DNA of 64,000 bases from JAKACA01 sp050008715 (GTDB lineage: Bacteria > Actinomycetota > Acidimicrobiia > Acidimicrobiales > Bog-793): the NCBI GenBank assembly GCA_050008715.1, contig JBEKMC010000004.1, forward strand, positions 1-64,000, in the 5' to 3' direction. The notes beneath the pieces are model-generated. The model did not search any database. It was not told the origin of the DNA and saw only the letters and a list, made by a program, of their open reading frames with translations. Numbering within the stretch: position 1 is the first letter of the stretch; each line of letters starts with the position of its first letter. The translations under genes were made by a program, and so were the position numbers. Shown in pieces: positions 52,901 through 60,382 of the stretch.

Positions 52901-53548
52901 GAGCGCACGGGCGATCTCGACGAGCTGCGGGTTCGTGCGGCGCTGATCCGCCAGCCCATGGTCCTGCAGTTCGACGAAGAGCTGGTCGCGACCGAAGATG
53001 TCCTGTAGACGAGCGGCGAGCTCGAGTGCTCGCGCCGAGTCGCCGCCCAACAGCGCCTGCAGGACGACGCCGCCCAGGCACCCGGTGGTGGCGATCAATC
53101 CGTCGTGATGGGCCTCGAGCAGCTCCCAGTCGACTCGCGGCTTGTAGTAGTAGCCCTCCAGGTACGCGGCCGACGACAGTTTGACCAGGTTGCGGTAGCC
53201 CGCAGTCGTCTCCGCGAGCAGGGTGAGGTGGTAGTAGAGCTTGTCGCCGCGGGCGTCGTCGCCACCCGTGTCGTCCATCCGCCCTCGGCGCACCGGCCGC
53301 TCGTGGCGCGAGCTGGCGGCCATGTACGCCTCCGTGCCGATGATCGGCGTGATGCCCTGCTGCCGGCACTCCTTGTAGAAGTCCAGCACGCCGTACATGT
53401 TGCCGTGGTCGGTGATGGCGAGGGCGGGCTGGCCGTCAGCGACCGCCGTTGCGACCACATCGCGGATGCGGGAGGCTCCGTCGAGCATCGAATACTCGGT
53501 ATGGGTGTGGAGGTGTGCGAAGGATCCGGGTCTCGTCTGGTCGTCCAC
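49925..53548 (-). CDS. dnaE1: DNA polymerase III alpha subunit
   Basis: Replicative polymerase. 1207 residues. PHP domain at the N-terminus (HLHTHTEYSMLDGA and DHGNMYG), family C polymerase palm with PDIDMDF (catalytic Asp pair) and a further Asp in the GRGSAAG...YCLRI region, HhH region, OB-fold (GELMATFVLEDLDAAIEVMM) and a short C-terminal tail. The size and PHP domain fit the main DnaE1, not the ImuC/DnaE2 mutasome polymerase. Leader DNA upstream contains a strong hairpin with DnaA-box-like words. Confidence 0.97.
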   Translation of the reverse strand: MDDQTRPGSFAHLHTHTEYSMLDGASRIRDVVATAVADGQPALAITDHGNMYGVLDFYKECRQQGITPIIGTEAYMAASSRHERPVRRGRMDDTGGDDARGDKLYYHLTLLAETTAGYRNLVKLSSAAYLEGYYYKPRVDWELLEAHHDGLIATTGCLGGVVLQALLGGDSARALELAARLQDIFGRDQLFVELQDHGLADQRRTNPQLVEIARALDAPLVATNDSHYCRRSDAEAHDVLLCVQTGATRDDPNRFKFQGQEHYVKTAREMRSLFAELPEACDNTLWIAERASVEIELGRPSLPKFPLPDEFAQKGAPYDEAAAAYLRHLTYEGARARYGETLPAAVTERLEFELRVISEMGFPAYFLVVWDLIAYARSHGIRVGPGRGSAAGCCVAYCLRIVDLDPIRYDLLFERFLNPGRKQMPDIDMDFDERRRGEMIRYAAERYGADHVAQIVTFSTIKARAAVRDAARVLGKPYLVGDRIAKAMPPLVMGRDTPLAACLDKIEGHEDGFMAAKDLRDLYEMDPEAKQVIDVAKGLENLRRQDGIHAAAVVITDEPLTEYLPVQRKPEPGQDPALAPIVTQYEMHGVEDLGLLKMDFLGLRNLSVIETALDLIAEGTGTRPDIDNIPLDDELTFEMLRRAETIGVFQLEGGAMRQTLRSLAPTSFDDVAALVALYRPGPMAANMHRDYPELKNNRKVLTYLHPDLEPILGDTYGLMLYQESVMRVAQRFAGYTLEEADNLRKACGKKIRSLIAAERGKFVEGCMQQGYGEKLGTDLFDIIEPFADYAFNKAHSYGYGLVAYQTAWLKANHPVEYLAALLSSVKDDKDKTAVYLSECRTLGIEVRVPDINTSVSHFSARAHDKVIVFGLSAVRNVGDAIVDLVVSEREARGPYCDFYDFCKRVDPSALNKRAIESLAKAGAFDSCGHPRQGLCLVFEDIVDRSLTRRREEDLGISTLFSLLEAEAVEAGEDSSAFDDARVPIPDTEFNKTDRLAFEKEMLGLYVSDHPLRGLEAALRRAATHSIRDVLDSEGASGVVAPDGGPIVTGAVVTGGVVTTLSRRYTRRGELMATFVLEDLDAAIEVMMFPKTMMEYGGLLEEDAIVVIRGRIDSRDEQPKLIAMEVRRPELVSSAPGAPIEVTLPLHQLTDSMVRQLRELVMEHPGLSPVHVKLGDKVLRLPPQFNVDPRSGIVGALKELFGTQAVAS

Positions 53549-53562
53549 TGCTCCGTCACCCC

Positions 53563-53596
53563 CTGTCCACAGCCGTTATCCCCGGCTGTGGACGAG
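53563..53596. promoter_or_regulatory. Inverted repeat with DnaA-box-like words upstream of dnaE1
   Basis: Perfect 11-bp arms GTCCACAGCCG and CGGCTGTGGAC around TTATCCC. Each arm carries a 9-mer one base from the actinobacterial DnaA box TTGTCCACA (CTGTCCACA on plus, TCGTCCACA on minus). It begins 15 bp before the dnaE1 ATG. Confidence 0.5.
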
Positions 53597-53732
53597 TTAC
53601 ACCCTTGTCATTCGGCTCTCGACTGACCATAGCGCGCTGAGACTCGAGCGTGTGGGGAGACCGAGACCGGAGGCAGGGCCCGGAGCTAGGGCCGAAAGAT
53701 AGGGCCCACAGATGGGACTCGGAGATAGGAGC

Positions 53733-54203
53733 TCAGAGATAGGAACCGGGGCGCGCCGGAGTCTCGGAGCTGCCGCTGCCGGGTCCGATGGACCGCTGCC
53801 GCATCTCCTCGAGCTGGCTGCGAGCGGCCATCTGCTGGGCGAACAACGTCGCCTGGATGCCATGGAAGAGTCCTTCGAGCCACCCGACGAGTTGTGCCTG
53901 GGCGATTCGCAGCTCTGCGTCGCTCGGGATGTCGGAGTCGAACGGCAGGGCGAGCCGATCTAGCTCGGCGGTCAAATCGGGTGACAGCCCGCTCGCCAGT
54001 TCGCGCACGGACGTCTCGTAGATGTCCTTCAGGCGGATCCGGCTGGCCGAATCGAGCGGAGCCTGCCTCACCTCGTCGAGAAGCTGCTTGATCATCGACC
54101 CGATCCGCAAGACCTTGGCGGGCTGCTCGACGGAGTCGACGATTTCGACAGCTTCCACGCCGGCATCCTGGACGCCAGGACCCTTGCCGTCGCCGGCGCT
54201 CAC
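53733..54203 (-). CDS. bpa: Bacterial proteasome activator
   Basis: ATP-independent ring-shaped activator that opens the 20S proteasome gate (mycobacterial Rv3780 family). 156 residues from GTG 54203. Highly conserved core: VEQPAKVLRIGSMIKQLLDE, the helix with SASRIRLKDIYETSVRELA, PSDAELRIAQAQLVGWLEGL and FHGIQATLFAQQMAARSQLE. The C-terminus ends PGSYL, matching the gate-opening tail that docks in the alpha ring. A TTG at 54227 overlapping the upstream stop is another possible start. Strong pointer to an actinobacterial host with a proteasome, although no proteasome subunit gene is in the window. Confidence 0.92.
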   Translation of the reverse strand: MSAGDGKGPGVQDAGVEAVEIVDSVEQPAKVLRIGSMIKQLLDEVRQAPLDSASRIRLKDIYETSVRELASGLSPDLTAELDRLALPFDSDIPSDAELRIAQAQLVGWLEGLFHGIQATLFAQQMAARSQLEEMRQRSIGPGSGSSETPARPGSYL

Positions 54204-54223
54204 CTCAGGAGGCAGGATGTCGG

Positions 54224-54619
54224 TCAAGCGTGTGCGAAACGGCGGATGTCCTCCACCGAGAGCTCGGCCGTCTGCTCCCCTTCGCACTGCTCGCAGCCCT
54301 CCACGTGTCGCCACGAGCGGATGCGGCGTGTGCCGGCGTCGTTCAGCACCACGACGAACGCATCCGAATCCTCGACGAACTCGAGCCGTACGTACGGGCG
54401 CCAGTCGGTGGCGGCAAGCGCAGGATCTACATCGAGACCCTTCAGTATGCGGCGAAAGCGGTAGGACGGGGCGTCGAACAGCCAGGTGCTGTGACATGAG
54501 TCGACGACCAGGAAACCCGCCGGATCTACTTGTGCGGCTTGAGTCACCTCGTCCTCCAATCCGCTCGGACCGCTCGCTCCGGCGGACTGTGGCAGGCCCG
54601 GGGATGAAGTGAGGGTCAT
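54224..54619 (-). CDS. Hypothetical protein upstream of bpa
   Basis: 131 residues. After an N-terminal Ser/Gly-rich stretch comes FLVVDSCHSTWLFDAPSYRF, then RRILKGLDVDP, YVRLEFVEDSDAFVVVLND, and a CxxC (EGCEQCEGEQ) near the end. No family recognised. The stop overlaps the most upstream possible bpa start, so co-transcription with bpa is likely. Confidence 0.6.
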   Translation of the reverse strand: MTLTSSPGLPQSAGASGPSGLEDEVTQAAQVDPAGFLVVDSCHSTWLFDAPSYRFRRILKGLDVDPALAATDWRPYVRLEFVEDSDAFVVVLNDAGTRRIRSWRHVEGCEQCEGEQTAELSVEDIRRFAHA

Positions 54620-54770
54620 GGCACGATCATGCCGTTTGTTGCTGTGGAACGGAGCACATTCATGTTCCGATCACGTGACGATCGCCTTCTCCGAACGTCT
54701 CTCCGTCCATGCTGCCACGAAGCCGGCGCCGGTTGGTTTCGCGTACGACGAGCTTCCAGGCACGTGCCGA

Positions 54771-55208
54771 TCAATGCCGGCGCATTCCGCGGGCCGCGCC
54801 GCCGAGGACGAGCTCGCCGCGCCCGTAACGCTCCGACATCGCGCCGAGCGAGCCCGTCAGGGCGTCGAGCTGCACGTTCGGCACGAGGAACCGATGGCGC
54901 TTTCGACTCGTCTCAACCACGAGACTCGCAACCGTGGACAACTGGTACCGCTGTTGTCCGACCACCTCTGCAGACATCTGCGAGATCGCCAGCCACGGGA
55001 TGAGGGCATAGGGCTCCCCGCTCGGTTTCTTCACGGTCATCCCCAGCTCGCCGAAGCTCAGCACGAGGTGGGGCACCTCGGTCGGCTGACCTGCCAGCTC
55101 CGCCAGGAGCGTCACCTCGATGAGATCGAGCGCGGTCACTCCTGTCAGGTCACTGCCAGGAATGATGCCAGTCGCCCGCTTGAACGGCCATTTTCGTGCA
55201 CCGATCAT
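54771..55208 (-). CDS. Hypothetical protein
   Basis: 145 residues from ATG 55208. Basic start (MIGARKWPFKRATG), then a beta-rich body with VPHLVLSFGELGMTVKKPSG, LIPWLAISQMSAE and KRHRFLVPNVQLDALTG. The strand pattern could be a PH-like fold, but I do not recognise the family. Divergent from the pilT region. Confidence 0.55.
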   Translation of the reverse strand: MIGARKWPFKRATGIIPGSDLTGVTALDLIEVTLLAELAGQPTEVPHLVLSFGELGMTVKKPSGEPYALIPWLAISQMSAEVVGQQRYQLSTVASLVVETSRKRHRFLVPNVQLDALTGSLGAMSERYGRGELVLGGAARGMRRH

Positions 55209-55272
55209 CTGCTGCTTCCCTCCCTCAGCTTGCCCTTCCGCCGCCGAGCGCCGGTCCGGCACACACTATTCC

Positions 55273-55301
55273 GGAGGCATTCCGGGAGGTCGGATGCCTC
55301 C
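55273..55301. promoter_or_regulatory. Inverted repeat upstream of pilT
   Basis: GGAGGCAT (55273-55280) and ATGCCTCC (55294-55301), perfect 8-bp arms 13 bp apart, in the divergent gap before pilT. A plausible operator for a dimeric regulator; nothing identifies which. Confidence 0.4.
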
Positions 55302-55350
55302 TTGCCACAGAGCGTAACCGAACGGCCACTTCTTGTGCCAAAATGGTCAC

Positions 55351-55404
55351 ATGACGGAGCCGATTGCCACGTCCGCCGCGGTGCGCGACGATTCCTACCG
55401 ATGA
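55351..55404 (+). CDS. Possible leader peptide overlapping pilT
   Basis: Seventeen codons (MTEPIATSAAVRDDSYR) ending CGA TGA, where the stop overlaps the pilT ATG in ATGA. pilT itself has no ribosome site, so translation could be coupled from this reading frame. The site before the ATG is weak, so this may be chance. Confidence 0.25.
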   Translation: MTEPIATSAAVRDDSYR

Positions 55405-56498
55405 ACCGAGGGGATCTCGACCGCCTGCTCCGCCGACTCGCTGACTCGGACGGTTCCGACCTTCACCTGAAGGTCGGATCGGTGCCGCGTATCCGGGTGC
55501 ACGGAGATCTGATCCGGCTCACCGACGAAGTGGGGCCGCAGCCGGCCGAGCTCGAGGGGATCGCCCGCGAGATCATGCCGGAGCGGATCTGGGAGGGTTT
55601 CGAGAAGTCCTACGAAGGCGACTTCGCCTACGCCATCATGGGGCTCGGCCGCTTCCGGGTGAACGCATACCGCCAGCGCGGCTCCATCGGCATGGTCTTC
55701 CGGCTCGTGCGGTCGAGCGCGCGGTCGTTCGAGGATCTCAACCTGCCGGAGTCTGTGCGACGCCTCGCCGACGAGCAGCGTGGACTCGTGCTCGTCACCG
55801 GGCCTACCGGCTCGGGCAAGACGACGACGCTCGCCGCCATGATCGACCACATCAACCGCTCGCGCGAGTGCCACATCGTGACGATCGAGGATCCCATCGA
55901 GGTCCTCCACCGCGACGAGGTCGCTGCGATCAGCCAGCGCGAGGTCGGATTCGACACGGAGGGTTTCCTGATCGCGCTCCGCTCCGCCCTCCGGGAGGAC
56001 CCGGACGTCATCCTTGTGGGCGAGATGCGCGACCCGGAGACGGTCGCCACCGCCCTCTCGGCTGCCGAGACCGGTCACCTCGTGCTCTCGACCCTGCACA
56101 CCGTCGACGCCGTCGAGACGATCAACCGTGTGGTGGACTTCTTCCCGCCGAACCAGCATCGCCAGGCTCGGATCACGCTTGCAGGCGCCCTCAAGGGAAC
56201 CATCTGCCAGCGCCTCGTGCCCACGACGGACGGATCGGGTCGAGTGCCGGCTCTCGAGATCATGGTCGTGAACGGCCGGATCCAGCAGACGATCATCGAC
56301 CCGGCTCGCGGCACTGACATCCTCCAGGTGATCCGGGAGGGCGAGTACTACGGCATGCAGACGTTCGACCAGGCGCTCGTGAACCTGTTGGAGCAAGGCG
56401 TCATCGATCTGCGGGCAGCCACGCAGGCCTCGTCGAACCCGCACGACCTTCGAGTTGCCCTGCAACAGCGCGGACTCGTACCGAGCGCAGCTCGCTGA
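55401..56498 (+). CDS. pilT: PilT-type retraction ATPase
   Basis: 365 residues. N-terminal PAS-like domain (SDGSDLHLKVGSVPRIRVHG), then the secretion ATPase: Walker A GPTGSGKTTT, Asp box IEDPIEVLH, Walker B with RSALREDPDVILVGEMRDPE and the His box TGHLVLSTLHT; AGALKGTICQRL and the AIRNLIR-like segment (GRIQQTII) are typical of PilT rather than PilB. Powers pilus retraction. ATG 55401 gives the standard N-terminus; longer in-frame starts would overlap the opposite-strand gene. Confidence 0.93.
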   Translation: MNRGDLDRLLRRLADSDGSDLHLKVGSVPRIRVHGDLIRLTDEVGPQPAELEGIAREIMPERIWEGFEKSYEGDFAYAIMGLGRFRVNAYRQRGSIGMVFRLVRSSARSFEDLNLPESVRRLADEQRGLVLVTGPTGSGKTTTLAAMIDHINRSRECHIVTIEDPIEVLHRDEVAAISQREVGFDTEGFLIALRSALREDPDVILVGEMRDPETVATALSAAETGHLVLSTLHTVDAVETINRVVDFFPPNQHRQARITLAGALKGTICQRLVPTTDGSGRVPALEIMVVNGRIQQTIIDPARGTDILQVIREGEYYGMQTFDQALVNLLEQGVIDLRAATQASSNPHDLRVALQQRGLVPSAAR

Positions 56499-56642
56499 TC
56501 GAGGCGGGTCGCGGCCGGGCTCACGCGCCCGGCCGCTCGTCGGCGCCGGCCGAACCGAGTGCGTGAGGCGACCGGGCACCCCCCTCGCCGGTCACGCTGT
56601 GCACGAGGAGGCAGCAGAAGGAGCCCTGTCATCCGTCGAGTG

Positions 56643-57431
56643 TCACCCGTGGAGCCAGACGTGGGCGATCGTCGGCCCGAAACAGACCGCCACCATCGTG
56701 CCGAGCGCCAGATAGGGACCGAAGGCGAGCGCCGTCTTCCGATCGGCCTTTCGGCGCGCCAGCATCCAGACAGCCGGCAGGCCGGCGAAGACGAACGCAG
56801 CCAACATCCCGACGGCCACGGCTCCGAGATCGAGCCATCCGAGCGCTGCGCCGCAGAGCGCAGAGAGCCGCACGTCGCCAAAACCCATCGCCCGCGGCGA
56901 CACGAACCAGATCACGAAGAAGACCACGAAGCACGCCGCCCCTCCGACGAGGGAGAGCAGCAGGTGATGAAACCGATGCGATGGCCACGATGCCAGCACC
57001 AACGCGACGGCAAAGATTCCGGCCGTCACGTACAGCACCGTCCGCGGCAGCAGCTTGTGCTCGATGTCGATGACGGACAGGGCCACGAGCCCCGCTGCCA
57101 GCAGCGAGTACGCCGGCACCGCCCAGAAGGTCGGCAGACGCCACGCCACGGCCGCGAATAGCAACGCCGTCGTGACCTCGACATACAGATCCCGTGGTGG
57201 GATGCGCACGCCGCAGGCCCGGCATCGTCCCCCAAGCAGCAGGTACGAGACGACCGGCACGTTGTCGATCGTGCGCAGAGGCGCTGCGCACGACGTGCAG
57301 TGGGATCCGGGGCGGACGATCGACTCTTTTCGGGGGACTCGATCGGCGACGACGCCCACGAACGATCCGATGAGCAGTCCGAACACTGCGGCCACCACCG
57401 CGGCCACCGCATGGGGGTCAGCTACGTCCAT
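56643..57431 (-). CDS. pilD: Prepilin peptidase / N-methyltransferase (A24)
   Basis: 262 residues, membrane aspartic protease that cleaves and methylates type IV prepilins. Two cytoplasmic CxxC pairs at the N-terminus (CTSCAAP and CRACGVR), the peptidase Asp residues in VIDIEHKLLP and GFGDVRL, and seven to eight hydrophobic helices. N-terminal FGLLIGSFVGVVADRVPR is typical. Transcribed away from pilB, toward pilT. Confidence 0.93.
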   Translation of the reverse strand: MDVADPHAVAAVVAAVFGLLIGSFVGVVADRVPRKESIVRPGSHCTSCAAPLRTIDNVPVVSYLLLGGRCRACGVRIPPRDLYVEVTTALLFAAVAWRLPTFWAVPAYSLLAAGLVALSVIDIEHKLLPRTVLYVTAGIFAVALVLASWPSHRFHHLLLSLVGGAACFVVFFVIWFVSPRAMGFGDVRLSALCGAALGWLDLGAVAVGMLAAFVFAGLPAVWMLARRKADRKTALAFGPYLALGTMVAVCFGPTIAHVWLHG

Positions 57432-57656
57432 GAACGCCTCACGCTCGTCGATCTGGTGTCTGCCCTCGCTCGGATCAGCTGTGAGGGGCCCGCTTCGCAG
57501 GATATTCCGTGTTGCCAATGTTGCAGAAGTTACGATCCTTAAACTCCGGGGGCTGAGATGCCGATACGTAGCGTACAATGTGTGGTGGCTCGAACGCTCT
57601 GAGCGCGCGAGTTCCGAATGTGCCTGCCAACGCTGTGAGGGTCCGAGGGAGGATAG
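57432..57656. other. Divergent intergenic region pilD / pilB
   Basis: More AT-rich than the surroundings, especially 57505-57585. Possible -10 TACAAT at 57574-57579 on the plus strand, without a good -35. No RNA gene seen. Confidence 0.4.
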
Positions 57657-57740
57657 GTGAGCAACCCGTTTTGCGGTAGTGCGACTGTCCGCAATGCCGC
57701 CGCGCGCGCCTCGTGCCTTGAGGCGAGGTGGTGTCGATGA
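57657..57740 (+). CDS. Possible 27-codon leader peptide overlapping pilB
   Basis: GTG start preceded by a strong GGAGG four bases upstream; 27 residues beginning MSNPFCGSATVRNAA and ending ...ARWCR with three cysteines. Its stop overlaps the pilB ATG (CGATGA). Arrangement mirrors the reading frame before pilT. May couple translation of pilB to a leader; no similarity known. Confidence 0.35.
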   Translation: MSNPFCGSATVRNAAARASCLEARWCR

Positions 57741-60382
57741 GCACCACTGAGACCAGAGGCGGCCGCGTGGCGCCATCCAAGGCGGAGATCGACGAGGCCC
57801 GCTCACTCGCTCGTGAAGTCGGCCTCGAGTACGTCGACCTCGACCGGTACCCCCTGAACGCCGCCGCCGCGGCCCTGCTACCCGAACAGCTCGCACGGCG
57901 CCACCATGCCCTTGCGGTCGGGTGGAAATACGGCACGCCCGTCGTGGCGGTCGGCTCACCGGACAACGTCCTTGCCATGGACGACATCAAGACGGTCGTT
58001 GGACGCGACATCCACGCCGTCGTGGCCTGCGCTTCCCAGATCGACGCCTACATCGAGCGGATGTACCAGGGCGGGGCTGCTGCGCCTCGAGCGACCGAGC
58101 ACCCGGCTCCCCCAGCGCCTGCGAAGTCGCCGGACGCGAAGTCGCCGGAGAAGGCGGCGGAGGCCGAGGTCAAGGCGGCCGACACGACGCCGTCGCACGA
58201 GGAGCCGCAGGGTGCTCCGAGTGCGGTGGCGGCCGACGGAGCCGACGACACGGTGCCGGAGGCGCCCACGGCCGAAGCACCGAAGACGCAGCCGACGCAC
58301 GAGCAGCCGGCCCCGGCGGTTGATGCCCCATCGGTATCGGCGGCGCCAAATCCGCCGCCACCGCCGGCGCCGCCAGTCCCCTCCGGGGCGGCTGTTGCTT
58401 CGGTCGACGCGCCTGCCGCCGCACCGCCCGGGCAGACGCCGGCACCTCCTCCGGCACCTCCCGCGGGGCAGACTGGTCGGACTTCGCCCGTCGTCACACC
58501 GGGTCCGGCTTCGACGGCACCGCAGGTACGAGTGCCAGCCCCAGCTCCGACCGTGTCTCGCCGGCACCGAGCCGAGGTTGGGCCACCTGAACCACCGACC
58601 CCCCGTGACCGTCCGCCCGAGTTCCTGCCGGTCGACCGTGGGGACGCCGACTTCAACGATCCAGCCTTGCCGAATCCCGACAAGAGCGACGAGCCGGCTT
58701 TGTCCAAGCTGCTCGTCGAGTCCGGCCAGGTCACGAAAGAAGAGATGCAAGCGGCGCTGCGCGAAGCAGCAGCCACGGGCCGCAAGCTCGGTGAGATCCT
58801 CTCCGAGCTCGGGCTCGTAACCGAGGAGGATCTCATCCGCGCGATGGCGGAGGAGATCGGTCTCGAGTTCATCGACCTGAACGACTTCTCCATCGACCTC
58901 AAGGCAATCCAGTCGATCCCCGAGGCCATGGCGAAACGCCACCAGATCCTCGCGATCGGTTACCGCAACGGCGTTCCCATCATCGCCATGGCGAACCCCT
59001 CCAACGTCTTTGCGATGGACGACCTCCGGACGGTCCTCGGACGAGACATCGTCACCGTGGTCTCGAGTCCTCGTCAGATCACCGACTACATCTCGAGGAT
59101 GTACCGCCACGACAAGGAAGCCAGCGACGCGGCGACGCGAGCGGCGGCCAGTCAGCACCGGGCCGATACCGCGACCGAGAAGGTCGAGGTCACCGACCTC
59201 CACGCGGTTACTGACGACGCTCCGATCGTCAAGTACGTCAACCTCATCCTCCGGCAGGCGTTGCAGGAGCGCGCATCCGACGTGCACATCGAGCCAACTG
59301 CTGACGATCTTCGTGTCCGATTCCGCATCGACGGCGTGCTCCACGACATCACGCGATCGCCGAAGGCGATCCAGGGCGGTGTCACCACCCGCCTCAAGGT
59401 CATGGCGGATCTCGACATCGCCGAGCACAGGGTTCCCCAGGACGGCCGCATCTCGCTGAATGCCGGGACGCGCGAGGTCGACCTGCGTGTGGCCACGCTG
59501 CCGACCGTGCACGGCGAGAAGGTCGTCATGCGGATCCTCGACAAGTCGAATGCGATGTTGGACCTCGGCGATCTGGGTTTCTTGCCCGAGGTGCAGAATC
59601 GCTACAAAGAGTCGTACCGCAAGCCCTACGGCACCATCCTCATCACCGGACCGACTGGTTCTGGCAAGTCGACGACGCTGTACGCCACCTTGAACGTGCT
59701 GAACTCGGCCGAGCGCAATCTCATCACCGTCGAGGATCCAGTCGAGTACCAGTTGCCGGGTGTGAACCAGGTGCAGGTCAACAACAAGGCCGGTCTCACG
59801 TTTGCCGGTGCGCTCCGGTCCATCTTGCGCTCGGACCCTGACATCATCCTCGTCGGCGAAATTCGTGACCGGGAGACTGCGGTCATCGGCATCGAGGCGG
59901 CCCTCACCGGTCACCTCGTCCTGTCCAGCCTCCACACGAACACGGCTGCTGCCACGCCGATGCGACTCGTGGAGATGGGCGTCGAGCCCTTCCTCGTCGC
60001 TTCCGCCCTCGACTGTGTCGTCGCACAACGACTGGCACGACAGCTCTGCGAGAACTGCAACGAGGCCCATGACCCGACGGCCGAGGAGCTCCGGGTGTTC
60101 GGATGGGACGACGCCGATACGCCGCCGCAAGGCAAGCCTCGGTTCCGTCGGGCGGTGGGTTGCCAGGCATGCAGCCGCACGGGATACCGGGGACGGATCG
60201 CCTTGCACGAGCTGCTCGTCGTGTCCGAGGAGATCGAGCGCTCGGTCACCCACGGCACATCGGTCGACGACCTGCAGCGAATCGCAGTCGAGCAAGGGAT
60301 GGTCCCGCTTCGCCATGACGGGCTCCGCAAAGCGGCGCTCGGGCTGACAAGTCTCGAGGAAGTACTGAGGGTGGTGGCATGA
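57737..60382 (+). CDS. pilB: PilB-type extension ATPase with duplicated N-terminal domain
   Basis: 881 residues, unusually long. A first MshEN-like half-domain (20-110; AREVGLEYVDLDRYPLN, ending ASQIDAYIERMYQ) is followed by a 180-residue Pro/Ala-rich linker and a second, complete MshEN domain (about 315-455; LSKLLVESGQVTKEEMQAA to ITDYISRMYR). The ATPase has Walker A GPTGSGKSTT, IIDRETA-like Walker B (ILVGEIRDRETAV), and the PilB zinc tetracysteine CENCNE...CQACSRTGYRGR. MshEN domains bind c-di-GMP in relatives. ATG 57737. Confidence 0.92.
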   Translation: MSTTETRGGRVAPSKAEIDEARSLAREVGLEYVDLDRYPLNAAAAALLPEQLARRHHALAVGWKYGTPVVAVGSPDNVLAMDDIKTVVGRDIHAVVACASQIDAYIERMYQGGAAAPRATEHPAPPAPAKSPDAKSPEKAAEAEVKAADTTPSHEEPQGAPSAVAADGADDTVPEAPTAEAPKTQPTHEQPAPAVDAPSVSAAPNPPPPPAPPVPSGAAVASVDAPAAAPPGQTPAPPPAPPAGQTGRTSPVVTPGPASTAPQVRVPAPAPTVSRRHRAEVGPPEPPTPRDRPPEFLPVDRGDADFNDPALPNPDKSDEPALSKLLVESGQVTKEEMQAALREAAATGRKLGEILSELGLVTEEDLIRAMAEEIGLEFIDLNDFSIDLKAIQSIPEAMAKRHQILAIGYRNGVPIIAMANPSNVFAMDDLRTVLGRDIVTVVSSPRQITDYISRMYRHDKEASDAATRAAASQHRADTATEKVEVTDLHAVTDDAPIVKYVNLILRQALQERASDVHIEPTADDLRVRFRIDGVLHDITRSPKAIQGGVTTRLKVMADLDIAEHRVPQDGRISLNAGTREVDLRVATLPTVHGEKVVMRILDKSNAMLDLGDLGFLPEVQNRYKESYRKPYGTILITGPTGSGKSTTLYATLNVLNSAERNLITVEDPVEYQLPGVNQVQVNNKAGLTFAGALRSILRSDPDIILVGEIRDRETAVIGIEAALTGHLVLSSLHTNTAAATPMRLVEMGVEPFLVASALDCVVAQRLARQLCENCNEAHDPTAEELRVFGWDDADTPPQGKPRFRRAVGCQACSRTGYRGRIALHELLVVSEEIERSVTHGTSVDDLQRIAVEQGMVPLRHDGLRKAALGLTSLEEVLRVVA

